Shown: positions 47,061-58,909 of the stretch, piece after piece | Position numbering within the stretch: the stretch's first letter is position 1 | How the letters are laid out: the number at the start of each line of letters is the position of its first letter | NCBI RefSeq assembly: GCF_002234675.1 | Contig: NC_019876.2 | Coordinates: 22,433,161-22,497,160 of the forward strand | Length of the DNA stretch: 64,000 bases | Origin: Oryzias latipes | Lineage: Eukaryota; Chordata; Actinopteri; Beloniformes; Adrianichthyidae | Direction of reading: 5' to 3' | Program-made: the position numbers and the translations under genes | Notes under the pieces: generated by a model | Seen by the model: the letters and a program-made list of their open reading frames with translations, nothing else | What the model was told of the DNA's origin: nothing | Databases searched by the model: none

Positions 47061-50000
47061 TCACACAGTTTCTATCTTTAACATCTTGGGAGCATTTAAA
47101 GAGTCAGTGAATGCTACTGCTAAGCTGTGAAATAGAGACTGGACTACAGTGACGAGTGGGTTACCTAGTTCAGGATAGGTCAGTCTCTGAGCAGGTTCCC
47201 TATGTCTGTTTGAACGTCTTAGGGGATCAGTGATGGTGTCATTAGTGTCAGTGGCTTCTGGGCACTGGTCTGTGTCAGTGACAATCTCTATGGGCATGTC
47301 AGAAATGTCTTTGGTTTGGCTGTCTGTTTCAGGGGACTTTTCAGGATCTACTTGAGGTAGGTTTTCTTCTTCAGGGTAAGTATCGACTTGGATATCTCCG
47401 TCAGTTTCGATTGGATTCTCTTCAGGTAAGTTTCTTTCTACAGGTTCGGTTAAGGACTCTTCTGGTGGGTTTGTCTCACTTGGTAAGTATGTCTCATCTG
47501 ATAGTTGTTGACTCTCTTTAGCTTCAGCAGCTTTGGTTGTTTCCACTGGCGTTTGCCCTACAGCGGTTTCAGGGTTCTCTGTGTCAGGTGGGATGTAGGG
47601 ACTTTTGGTTTCCACTACTAGATCATGATAATCATAGTAATAGCCAGGATCAGAATCTTCACAATCGGACCCTTGTTCAACACTTTCTGTTTGTTGGCGT
47701 GTTTTGGGTCGCCTTGGTTTGTCTTTCACAATTTGTTCTGCTTCCTCTGGGCTAGCAGGAAGGAAACCGCATGGCAATAACAGGTCACGATGAAGGGTTC
47801 TTTGAGGACCGTCTCTTGTCTCTGGTTTAACAACATAGACAGGGAGGTTGTTTGATTGTTTCACAATGATGTAAACTTCAGGTTCCCAGCGGTCGGCTAA
47901 CTTATGCTTGCCTCGCATACGAAGGTTTCTCACGAGCACTCTGTCGCCTTCCTTCAAGGTGGACTCAACAATGCATTTATCAAATCTTGCTTTGTTGCGA
48001 CTGGCCGATTTCTTTGCCATTTCAGTTGCTATTTTGTAGCTGGATTCGAGGCTTGACTTGAGGTTGCGAACGTACTCTGAGTGGGAACTTGGCTGATGGT
48101 CAACTGGCAGACCGAACGCGAGGTCGACGGGTAGCCGGGGCTGTCGGCCAAACATTAGTTCATATGGGGTAAACCCCGTCACCTCATTCTTTGTACAATT
48201 ATAAGCATGTACTAAGGGTCGGACGTGTTCGCGCCAGTGTGTTTTCTTGTGATTCTCCAGTGTGCCAAGCATGCCGAGGAGGGTCCTGTTGAACCGTTCA
48301 ACAGGGTTCCCTCTCGGATGGTAAGGAGTAGTTCGTACTTTTCGAATACCAGCCAGCTGACAGAGCTCCTTTATCGTGCGAGACTCGAAGTCCGGACCCT
48401 GGTCACTATGAAGTCTCTCGGGAAAACCATAGTGAGAGATGAAGTTTTCCCAGAGGAATCGAGCCACTGTGCGCGCCTTTTGGTTTGGAGTTGGCAAGGC
48501 GAGCGCATACTTCGTGAAGTGGTCTGTAATCACTAACACATCCTTCGTGTTGCTCGAATCTGGCTCTAGACTTAGAAAGTCGATGCACACCAACTCTAGT
48601 GGACGGGTGACGACAATGTTCACGAGAGGTGCGGCTTTTTCTGGTCGGGCTTTGCGACGTGTGCAACGTTCGCAAGTCTTGACCTTGAGCTCAATGTCTG
48701 TGGCCATTTTGGGCCAATAGAATCGCTTTCTCACCAGGTCCCATGTCCTTTCGACACCTAAGTGTCCCATGTCGTCGTGTAAACTTTTCAGGACAAGGGG
48801 TCTCAACTCTTGTGGTAGCACGAGTTGATACTGCGTTTGTGCACTTTCTTGTCTGGTACGATAGAGGACTCCGTCTTTAAGGACTAACTTGTTCCACTCT
48901 CTTAGCAACAAGCCAAGTTCAGGAAGCTCATTTTTTGCAGTTGGTGAGGGTTTTTCTCCCAACGTTATCTGGTTGACTATTTCTCTGATGCTTGTATCAG
49001 CATGTTGTTTTTCTTTCAAGTCTGATGTCGTAAAGTGAGGAATGACTGGCAAACCACCAAGCTGGTCCTCCTCTTCATAGCTTTGGGGGACGGCTTGGGG
49101 AGTGAGAGCAAAAGACAGAACCAAAGGATTGTCAGTGATGGACACTGCTAGTTCGTCTGTGGACTGGTGGACAAAGTGCTTTTCACAGATGGCTTTTATT
49201 ATGCTCTGGTCAACAAGGTTTGAATGGGGTGTGTCAGGTAGGTGCCTTTGTGTGAACTGTTGGATTCTTTCCAGTTCTTTCTTGGACAGCATGTCGTCTG
49301 GTTGTGCGCTATGTGGGCGTCGGGATAGTCCGTCCGCGTCCTGATTTTGTTTTCCTGCCCTGTATTGCAGTTGGAAGTCAAAGGTGGACAGCGCAGCTAA
49401 CCATCTGTAACTTGTAGCGTCAAGTTTTGCGGTGGTCAAGACGTACGTTAAGGGGTTGCTGTCAGTGATCACAAGGAAAGGGCGTCCGTAAAGGTAATCT
49501 TAGAATTTTTCGGTAACTGCCCATTTTAGCGCGAGAAATTCTAACTTGTGTGCAGGGTACTTAGCTTCACACTTTGACAACCCGCGGCTTGCGAAGGCGA
49601 TCACACGTTTCTGACCTTCTTGTGTTTGGTAGAGGGCTGCCCCCAACCCTGAAGTGCTTGCGTCTGTGTGCAAGGTAAAGGGAAGAGTAGGGTCGGCAAA
49701 CCCGAGCACTGGGGCACTTGTCAATTTTTCGATGATTTCGTCAAATGCTGTTTGACAGTCCACATTCCATCTTGCTCCAAAAGGATCTTTGGGGTTATGA
49801 TATTGGGCTGTGCCGGCTTTGGCACTTGTCTTTTTATGCAGAGGTGGATATCCGCTTGTGAGTTGGTTGAGAGGTCGCATGATCTTTGAATAATCCTTTA
49901 TGAATCTGCGATAGTATCCACAGAATCCTAAGAATGTCCGCAATTCCTTCAAAGTGTTTGGTTTTGGCCAGGTTTTGAGTGACGAGATTTTCTCAGGATC

Positions 50001-51740
50001 AGTCTCGATTCCTTTTTCTGAGATGATGTGGCCAAGGTACTTTACGGAGCTCTGGAAAAACCTGCACTTTTGTGGCGACAGTTTTAGACCATACTCTTTC
50101 AAACGACCCAGGACTTGCAAGAGGCGTTCTTCGTGTTCCTCCAAGGTTGAAGAGAACACTATTAGGTCGTCAAGGAACACAAGGGCTTGTTTCAGGTTGA
50201 GCTCTCCCACGCAACGCTCCATGAGCCTCTGGAACGTGCTGGGGGCATTTGTGATTCCTTGAGGCATTCTATTAAACTCAAAGAAACCGAGGGGGCAGAC
50301 GAAGGCAGTTTTCTGTTTATCGGCCTCCTCCATTTCTATCTGATAGAAGCCTGATTTTAGGTCTAAGACCGAAAACCAGTGTGATCCACTTAAAGCCGAG
50401 AAAGACTCCTCGAGATTGGGTAAGGCGTACGAGTCTTTTACAGTCTGCAGATTTAACTTTCTGTAGTCAATGCATAATCTGACATCTCCATTTTTCTTGC
50501 GAACGACTACAATCGGGGACGAAAAGGGAGATTCAGACTCGCGAATGACTCCGGCATCGAGGAGCTGTTGCAAGTGGTTGCGTACTGCCTCCAAGTCTTG
50601 CGGATGTATCGGCCTGGCCCTGTGTTTGAAAGGTGTAGGGTCGCTGAGAGTGATGTGGTGCTTGATTTTTCCAGTACGACCAAAGTCAAGCTCGTGTTGG
50701 GCAAATACCTCTGGCATTGAGTTTAACTTGTCTGTTATTCTTTGTTTCCACTCACTAGAGATGGGGGAATCACCAAAATCAAACTGGAGATTTGACTTGT
50801 TCTCAGATTTTGGATTCACTGTTTTATTGTTTGCAGGCTGGACACTTTGGATAGCATGAATCTCTGCAATGATTGTCTTTGGGGTGAGTGTGATGGCATG
50901 ATCAGATTCGTTCTTGAGGATGACTGGTATGCAGCGAGGGAACTTGGATGGGAGGGTTGCTAACCCATCTTCGACAAAAAGGCCACCAGGTAAAGAGGTG
51001 GTTGTTGGCGCCTCAACAGTCACCCATTTTCCAGTTTCTGGTACTCTGCGAGTTATCGATCCTTCCAAAACTTTTGTTTGTCCAGCTCCAATAGTTTCAC
51101 AATCAGTACTGTGGAGTCTGACTTCACCCAAGCCTGAATTAACGGAGTGTTTTTTTCTGGCTGCAAGTGTTTTGAGAACGACTTTGTACCCATATGGAAC
51201 TGAATGTTTTTCTTTGGAATCTACAACCAATCCGTACTGCTCATACAAGATGTCCAAGGTGTTAGTACCTATCAGCAGCGAAGGTGAGTTGGAGCTTAAG
51301 TTGGGAACGATCAGGGCTAGTGTTGGCACTTCAATGTCCGCACCCAATGAACTCTTGGGGAACGTGATGGCAGTTTCGATAAAGCCAAGGTAGGGGACAT
51401 TCTGGCCGTTCGCTCCTTCTACCTCCAGCAGGTCGTTTAAGCTGTGGACAGGTAAGTGAGACAGTTTTTCTTCGTAGAAGGATTGGGAGATCGTCGTTAC
51501 TTGCGAGCCCGTGTCTAATAGACAGCTGCACACATGATCGTCAATGGCTACTTGGGCAGTGCACTTCGCTCCAACAAGACCTTTTGGAAGAGAAAGTGAC
51601 ATTTCAGCTTGTGTGTGGAAGTTCAAGACGCGTTTCTTTTCCTTGGGACTCTTTGTCTTTGGCTCAGCTCCAATTTGTCCCACAACTGGAGCCCTCTTTA
51701 GTTTAAAAAAGTAGGTTCTTGTCCATTCACTTTGTCCCAT
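47061..51740 (-). pseudogene. gypsy pol (protease, RT, RNase H, integrase) with one in-frame stop
   Basis: Two open stretches in the same frame, 51740-49500 and 49499-47061, separated only by a TAA at 49502-49500. The upstream part has the protease (LLDTGSQ), the reverse transcriptase (YRKLN, FLDDLIVFS) and the start of RNase H (TDAS, then KLEFLALKWA). The downstream part completes RNase H (TDSNPL), then the integrase zinc finger (HDDMGH, CERC) and the DDE motifs (CIDF, HSDQGPDF, NPVERFNR). It ends with about 200 acidic residues rich in Glu, Pro and Thr. The stop falls between catalytic residues of RNase H, so integrase would not be made. It could be a real mutation, a polymorphism or a sequence error. 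Pol begins in the -1 frame relative to gag. Confidence 0.9.
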
Positions 51741-53383
51741 GCCATCTGCTTGTCTCTTAAGAGTTTCCTTTTTTCAGCAACTAGGGGAGAGTTTGGCTCA
51801 TTTTCACACTGGGGCTTGATGTGCCCGTCCTCCCCACATCTGAAGCAGTACCAGGGCTTTGGACGATTTCTTGGATGAGGTTCTGATTTTTGTTCTGAAG
51901 GCTGTGGCTTTGGAGTTTTGAAACTTTCAGGGGGGACTTTTGTCTTGGTCGAGTTTGTGGATTTTGACTTGACTTTACTGTTTGAGTCTTTTTTGTTCTT
52001 TAGAGATGCAAGATGGGACTGCAGATTGGCGATCTGCTTCTTGAGGTCTTGTATTTCAGAAAGGGGGTCAACAGTTTTTGATGTATCTCGCTCTGGACTT
52101 TGGGACTGAGCGCCTTGGTAGTTGGAAAACACTTTTGGTTTTGTTGTATTCAAGTGCTGTTTCATGCGCGACATTTTCGCTGTGCGCCTTTTCTCAGCAG
52201 TCCGGAGCATGAGAAGGAGTTCGGAAAAGTTAGGTGGAATTTGCCTTTTCTGTTCGAGTTGGAGCTCTGCTATTAGCTCATTGTCCCAACAGCCTCTTAT
52301 GAACTGCTTTAACAGCTGTTTGTCTAGTTCACCAGCAGGAACACCACCTCTTATGAACGTGGTGTTCAGCATGACTTGAAGACGCTGGAGGTAAGACGAT
52401 GGTGCCTCACCATTATTCTGCACAGTGTTCAAGTATTTGGCAAAGAGGTCGTCTCCATCTTCAACCGTACCGAAGGCAGAGTCGAGTATTTTCAAGTAGG
52501 TGGAAGGAGGTGACTCTGTAGGTATGTGCTTTACCAGATCGACAGCAGGTGAAGAGAGACTTTCCAAGAGCCTCCTGGATTTGCATGAATCAGGCTGTCT
52601 GGGGTCTTTTAAAAGGAGTTCCACACTCGAGCGCCAGCTCTCATAGTCGACTTCGTTGTTTGGGTGGGGACAGCGCCCTGAAAAGGGTCTCAATCTGAAA
52701 GGAGTGTTCATCTGAGCATTGAAGTCTTCAGTTCTCAGCACATGTTCCACTATTACTTTCTGAAGCTCTGGTGGGTTTACTTCAGAAGGTTTGAGAGTGG
52801 GTGTCTTAACACTGACCTGCACTCGTGGGGGATTCTCAACTGGAGCTTGGATCAGTGGGTGGACTGGTTCAAGAGTTGGTGGGTTCTCTTGCAGAGGACT
52901 GAGAGGAGCATTCGTGTCAGGGACTTGGGGTGAGTCCTGGCGGTCACCTGAGTCATTTTCGTCAGGGTTAACTACTTGGCTTATAGAGGAAAGTTCGTCT
53001 CTCAGTAAGTCTGCAAAGTCTTTACCTGTCAGTCTTGCAATGTCTCTCAGTTCAGTCAGGTAAGTCTGAGTAGCTGTCTTGCTAACTACGGGGCTGTAAA
53101 CTGAGCTTAATGCTTCGACAAGGTAAAGTATGTCAGGTTTGTTCTTGGGTGAGAATCTGTATGGCAGTAAGCTAGATAATGCCTGGACTGGTGCACTGGA
53201 CGCGTACTCAAGAAAGGACTGCTTGCCCTTTTCTGGACACGGGGGATCTACAGGTACCATTGTCTGAATGGACCCATATTGTTTGAGGAAGTCAAAAAGC
53301 TCTTCATCAGATTCAGTGTCAGTTAAACCAGTAATAAGAAGTGAGTTCGGTATCTTAACATTACTTCGTTGCACGGCTTCCAT
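51698..53383 (-). CDS. gypsy gag with PNMA-like N-terminus and capsid, CCHC knuckle (561 aa)
   Basis: Intact ORF from an ATG about 75 bases inside the 5' LTR. Residues 13-47 (SLLITGL ... QYGSI) resemble the RRM-like N-terminus of PNMA proteins. A Pro-rich spacer lies at about 145-220. Residues about 228-400 look like a retrotransposon capsid, with a LLESLSSPAVDLV stretch close to the PNMA pattern. A single CCHC knuckle (CFRCGEDGHIKPQC) is at about 513-526. It should form capsids around the element RNA in the cytoplasm. The last codons before the stop carry a double slippery sequence leading into pol. Family resemblance to PNMA is from recognition, not a search. Confidence 0.88.
   Translation of the reverse strand: MEAVQRSNVKIPNSLLITGLTDTESDEELFDFLKQYGSIQTMVPVDPPCPEKGKQSFLEYASSAPVQALSSLLPYRFSPKNKPDILYLVEALSSVYSPVVSKTATQTYLTELRDIARLTGKDFADLLRDELSSISQVVNPDENDSGDRQDSPQVPDTNAPLSPLQENPPTLEPVHPLIQAPVENPPRVQVSVKTPTLKPSEVNPPELQKVIVEHVLRTEDFNAQMNTPFRLRPFSGRCPHPNNEVDYESWRSSVELLLKDPRQPDSCKSRRLLESLSSPAVDLVKHIPTESPPSTYLKILDSAFGTVEDGDDLFAKYLNTVQNNGEAPSSYLQRLQVMLNTTFIRGGVPAGELDKQLLKQFIRGCWDNELIAELQLEQKRQIPPNFSELLLMLRTAEKRRTAKMSRMKQHLNTTKPKVFSNYQGAQSQSPERDTSKTVDPLSEIQDLKKQIANLQSHLASLKNKKDSNSKVKSKSTNSTKTKVPPESFKTPKPQPSEQKSEPHPRNRPKPWYCFRCGEDGHIKPQCENEPNSPLVAEKRKLLRDKQMAWDKVNGQEPTFLN
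51701..51710 (-). promoter_or_regulatory. Double -1 ribosomal frameshift site at gag-pol junction
   Basis: On the minus strand, TTTTTTAAAC lies directly before the gag stop (TAA at 51700-51698). In the gag frame it contains T TTT TTA and T TTA AAC, both X XXY YYZ heptamers. Pol is open in the -1 frame across this point (the overlap is 43 bases). The first heptamer is the type used by lentiviruses and the second the type used by coronaviruses. A downstream stem or pseudoknot was not modelled. Confidence 0.75.
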
Positions 53384-53440
53384 TTTTTGTTCAGTTCTTA
53401 GTCAAATTTGAGCTCTGAAAATTATTTACGAACCACTCCT

Positions 53441-53453
53441 GGCTGGCTCGCCA
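53441..53453 (-). other. Candidate tRNA primer-binding site
   Basis: On the minus strand TGGCGAGCCAGCC begins six bases inside the 5' LTR. TGG at the start matches the CCA end of a tRNA. The tRNA species was not determined. Confidence 0.5.
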
Positions 53454-53459
53454 AGAATT

Positions 53460-54676
53460 TGTAGCACCTATGCTATTAGGCAGAGGTAGTCAGGCTACTG
53501 GACCAAATATAGGTTCGCACGGAGTGGTGTGTATTGAATAAAAGAGCCAAGAGTCAATAAAAAGGTAGAATGGAAAAAGCCGGCAGTTTACTGAACAATT
53601 GACAAACAACAATAAACATACAAATTTGGTTCTTAAGTAATGTTAAGACACCTTTTCAACACCCTTTATGTTGTTTTTTCCTTTACTTTTTCTGTTAAAG
53701 TTCAAATAAAAGGTTTTGTTCAAGTTAATTTCAGTTTCAATCTATTTTAATTAAAGATGACCGGTCATTTGGTTTAAAGGGATTTTAGTTACAGAACTAA
53801 ATTTATTTAACTTAAATTTAGTTTAAGCTTTCTTTTGAGTTCACTATATTTACCCTTTTCACTTTTTTGTAAATCAGTTTTGTCACTTTAAATTTACACC
53901 AAAAGTATCCTTTAAAGTTACAAAATATCAGATATCAAACAAAAGACAATTCAATATGCAAAGCAAACAAAGAACTGTTTTTCTAAATGTCCAATTGCTT
54001 AGCAAAATCCTTTAAAGTTTGTTAGCAGACGTATCCAGTTTTGGTAGTGCTCCTTTAAAGTATATTGGATCCACAGTTAGTGTTCAATCTCCTACCGCGA
54101 CCTTGGCAGAGATTTTGTAGTAGTGAGGAAAAGTAAAGGACCACGTGATGCTCTACAGGCAGTCCGGATTATCGTGCTCCTTGGGTAGGCTCGCCATCCA
54201 TGGATCAGGAGAAGTCCAGAACGATCCGGTCCGGAACCGTCTCCCAATTACTCTCGGGGGGACTCAAAAACCTGGCCAAAACTCGTCTCGTAATGGCATA
54301 AAATCTTATTTGGCTCACACCCCTCTTCCGGTCTGGCTAGACAACAGGTTTGCACCGTTATTTTAGTTTTTCACCGTAGTTTTTCAGCTAATGGCTACTC
54401 TGCTGCGCGTGCTTGCTGTCTCTGCCCTAAACAGGCCTATCTCTCCGCTACGCGCCGCACAGGTTGGGGAGGGCTCTTGAAAAAACTTTAAACTTTATCG
54501 AAAACAAAAACAATTTCTCTTTTTAAACAAAAATAGTAATAAAACCTATAAATTATTAATGTGAATACTATTTATATTTTTATCCTCACAACTTTTAGCT
54601 GTTTTTATCATGTTGTTTATTAATATTTATTGACCTTTTTATATCATTACTGAGTGTATTTGTAACGGGGGTTACA
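53460..54676 (-). repeat. 5' LTR of gypsy element (1217 bp)
   Basis: Matches 45805-47021 in length and in all stretches compared. It is followed by TCCA, the second copy of the target duplication. Confidence 0.92.
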
Positions 54677-54749
54677 TCCACCTTTGTCATGGTAGGGAGA
54701 ACACGTCAATGTAAGGGTGGGGTCACCTAAGATAGCACAAGGGTTAACC

Positions 54750-55575
54750 AATGAACTGATGTGAAGTTTGTGATGTTCTTGCAGGCTGGTTTAATGAGAT
54801 GTATTGGGAATAGATACAGTTTTATTCCTGCTTACTATGTGCTGTGTTTTCACTTAAAATGTGTCACTTTTTTTGTTAAATTTATTTTGATGAATAAACT
54901 TGTTTTCTTCCAAATAAAATCAGTTTTGTGTTCACCTCAAACACTGTTTATTTTTCAGTCTCTTATGTTACATTTGAATTTTAAGAATTTTGGAAAACTT
55001 TTTTTTTTTTTTTAATTAATATATATATTCAAAGGTTTAATATATATATTTAAAAAAACTGGTCTTTTAAAAAGCTTAAAGTTAGGGCTCAGCTTAATAA
55101 AACAGCTGCATTTGAGTAGAGTCTCTCTGCTGCGACCCAGTCCATGTGCAGTTTGTGGAACAGTTTGAAAGACACATTTCAGTTCAAACTGCCAATTTTT
55201 CCGTTTAATTAGATAGGACAACACAAAACAATGCGGACATAGAGGAAAGTGATAACGCAATCTTTAAGAAAACAAAGCTTAAGAGAATAAATGCATACAG
55301 CCTGAAACAAATGTAGGTCTTCAAGGTTCATCCTCAGGGGCGGGGTGCAAAGGGGAAAACTCCAAACAGGGAGAGATATTCTCCCAAGAACTACTTCTAC
55401 ACAACAGCATCCCCTTCATCCTGTCCTGATGTGAGCAGTCCCATAAATCCAAACCCTCCAAGAACAACTTACCAAAACAAGAAAACAGAAATCCCATCAG
55501 GCCACATAACAAAGAAGAAAAAAGCCAAAATGAAAAAAAAATAAAAACTTTTCAGTAATCCAACACAGTGGTACT
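54750..55575. other. Intergenic DNA, nothing recognised
   Basis: AT-rich, with a T run and TATATA near 55000-55050. No domain-like frame. The minus frame at 55321-55512 has no recognisable features. Confidence 0.4.
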
Positions 55576-55580
55576 CTTTA

Positions 55581-55975
55581 GGGGGTATCCAGAAAGCATG
55601 TTTAAACTACCCTGACTTTAACCCTGAACTCTGGCTGAAATCGCCAGAAACTGTTAACTCTGGGTATGTCAGTTACAAAAGTCGGGATATGAGTTAGCGT
55701 TATTAAGCTCGACTTGGTAACCCTGGGTTAATGCACGTGCACAGCAAGTACATAAAGACATTCTCAATGGATCGCCGATTTCCGGAGTCACCATGGAAAC
55801 GGGTGGTGTAAAAAAAAGAAAGCACTACACTTCAGTGAGACAGAGTCTGAGATTTTCATGACGGCGTATGAAGATTATACGTCCATCAAAAAAGTAATAC
55901 GGCTGCATCAGCAAAAGAAAGAGTTGGAAAAGAATGGACAAAATAAATGCACGAGTTTCTCATTTCAATTTTCAT
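55581..55975 (+). mobile_element. Truncated Harbinger-type element with Myb/SANT-like remnant
   Basis: Starts GGGGGTATCCAGAAAGCA after TTA, a typical end and target for PIF/Harbinger elements in fish. At about 55822-55968 a plus-strand frame reads FSETESEIFMTAYEDY, like the start of the Myb/SANT-type protein that these elements encode. The rest is missing: the sequence runs into a TA microsatellite. No transposase remains. Confidence 0.55.
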
Positions 55976-55979
55976 TGTG

Positions 55980-56906
<927 letters not shown>

Positions 56907-56909
56907 ATA

Positions 56910-57485
56910 TATATATATATATGTATATATAAAGTCACAAAATTAATGGTCAAATATGTACTATTCTATTAACATTTTATTGACTAAAAATGCCAGGATA
57001 ATAGATTAATTTCAAGCATTGCAGTTAAAGTAATAAAGAATTCACAGAGATTTATCAAACTTATTACAGAAATGATTAAATAAGTAAAATATACTTTGTA
57101 CTTTATAGAAGTCTGTATGCTTTTATGTTCATTTGAGCTTGTATTGTGATTTTTCTTGCAGTTACAAACCCTGAAGAAGTCCTGCACTGTTACCAAACTC
57201 TGCTGAAAGAATTTTGAAGGACAAAAAGCACGACCCTCAGGCCAACAATGTGTTTTTTGGAATGCTCCTTTTTACTGTTTTGTTGAGAACCTAAAACAAA
57301 TTTCATTGTGATGACATTTTGTATGCTGCAGAAGTGTATCATTAAAGATTGTTGCTTTCATTGCTGTCTTGTTTCTCTTTACATTTGCCTCATGTTACAA
57401 GAAGTAATCAGGCCAGAATATGTTTTTACAATGCAGTTACTTTACCCTTACCAACAAGTTAGCATTGTCTCGTTTGGTGAGGTTA
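56910..57485. other. Intergenic DNA, nothing recognised
   Basis: AT-rich, with a second short TA stretch at its left edge. No coding-like frame. Confidence 0.4.
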
Positions 57486-57489
57486 GAAG

Positions 57490-58025
57490 ACCAAGTGTGT
57501 ATGTACACTGTACGGGAAGGTAATACATGAACAATTCAAGTACACATACCCAGTACTTAGTACTGAAATTACCATGTAGTTGAGTGGAAATAGGGCTGAC
57601 TTTCTTTTACAGTCCAGTTTCATTGTACTTAAAGGGTAGTTTCTGTGGTAAATTCATGGTAAATACTATGAAACATATGAGTGCAGACTTAAATTCAAGG
57701 TTCTTTATTTGTACTTACCTTGTTCATACATGTAGTAAGTACCACAAAGGCACCTTTGCACAAAATGTAAATACCCAGTAAGAATATTATAAATACCCAG
57801 TATGTACCACATAGGTATGAACTAAATAGTACCACATAAATTCACAGTAAGTACCATGCAAGTACAGAGTAGACACAAAAAAGTACCATGTAAGTACCCA
57901 GTAAATTCCATAAAAAGTACCATGTAAGTACCCAGTAAACTCCATAAAAAGTACCATGTAAGTACCCTGAAAGTACCCAGTAGTTACACAATAAGTACCA
58001 CTTAACTACACTGTAAGAACTGTAC
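57490..58025. repeat. Degenerate minisatellite of 'agtaccatgtaagtacccagtaaa' type
   Basis: Repeated AGTACC/GTACTT motifs. In the right part (57870-57990) a unit of about 33 bases (aaaaagtaccatgtaagtac + ccagtaaactccat) occurs three times in tandem. The left part is more diverged. Confidence 0.7.
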
Positions 58026-58378
58026 TGTAAAAGAAAACGTTACCAATATTTTAATGGAAAGGTTCAGACTTTTTAGAGGACAAAACGGCAGGATGGTCAT
58101 CAGTAATGAACTGACTTCAGTGCTTTTAATATTATTATTTATAAGAATATTTGGAGGAAGAGCTCAGGAAAAATCACCAATAGCTGAGGTCTAAAAGAAA
58201 ACTGTCATATCTGCAAAAGAGGAATCCTAATTTTAAATCATGGAGCTGTTTCCTTAATGCTTTGCATTTCCGTGTTTCACTGTGTATTCTCTTCTCTCAA
58301 AAACATTCTGTTGTGAAACCTGCTTTCTAATTAAAGCTTATGGTTTTTGAGTTTTCTGAACATCTTGATTACTGTCTG

Positions 58379-58457
58379 TCTGTTTCTGTTGTGATGGTAT
58401 TATATTTAAAGGTGTGATGTCACCCTTAAATTATAATACCATCAAAACAGAAACAGA
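58379..58457. repeat. Imperfect inverted repeat, arms about 36 bp
   Basis: The left arm starts TCTGTTTCTGTTGTGATGG (58379-58414). The right arm ends CCATCAAAACAGAAACAGA (58421-58457), with six bases between. Copy A (near 34388-34450) has the left arm only, so the right arm arose in copy B by local inverted duplication. Confidence 0.75.
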
Positions 58458-58596
58458 TGAGAAAAAAAGAAATGCTGCTCACAACCAGACGTGATAAACC
58501 TCCGGAGATCACTAGAAAGTTGAACAGTCCAGCAGGGTGCAAGCAGGATGATGGGAGCCTCCCTCAGTGATCTTCAGTCGTCATAGAACAGTTTTC

Positions 58597-58909
58597 TGTC
58601 ATGTTTCGTCAAGTTCCTGTCTGTCATTTGTGTTCTCGTGTGTCGCTTCCTGTTTTATTTTGAAAGTTCCATCCACCTTTTCCTGCCTATGTCTGTTTCC
58701 CCCCATAGCTGTGTCTACCTAATCATCCCTGATCGTTCTCACCTGTGCTGTCCAACCTCATATGTATTTATGGTCTGCGTTTCCCTCTGTCCTCTGCCTG
58801 ATTATCTTGTGTATTCCCTTGCCAAGACAACGCCTTTATCAAGTTCTCAGGATTAAAATAATTCCAAGAACTCTGCATCTGAGTTCTCTCCATTCTGTGG
58901 TCTTGTCAA
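58597..58909 (+). mobile_element. Solo LTR (about 313 bp) with 5-bp target duplication
   Basis: Starts TGTCATGTTTCG and ends TTGTCAA, flanked by TTTTC on both sides. It has 'attaaaa' near the end as a poly(A) signal. The empty site is preserved in copy A at about 34573-34580 (acattttcc). Confidence 0.75.

Larger units (their letters stand above)
45805..54676 (-). mobile_element. Near-complete Ty3/gypsy LTR retrotransposon (8.9 kb), PNMA-like gag
   Basis: LTRs of 1217 bp at both ends, TSD TCCA, genes on the minus strand in the order gag, protease, reverse transcriptase, RNase H, integrase. A primer-site candidate and a polypurine tract sit in the right places. I noticed no difference between the LTRs on reading, so insertion was recent. 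There is no envelope gene: after integrase the frame continues as an acidic tail. One in-frame stop in RNase H is the only obvious lesion. Confidence 0.92.
45663..54743 (+). mobile_element. TTAA-flanked MITE copy 4, split by an 8.9-kb LTR element
   Basis: The MITE parts are 45663-45804 and 54677-54743. The outer flanks are TTAA at 45659-45662 and TTAA at 54744-54747, a perfect TTAA duplication that supports piggyBac-type transposition. The LTR element inside is bounded by TCCA on both sides, which is MITE sequence. Confidence 0.85.
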
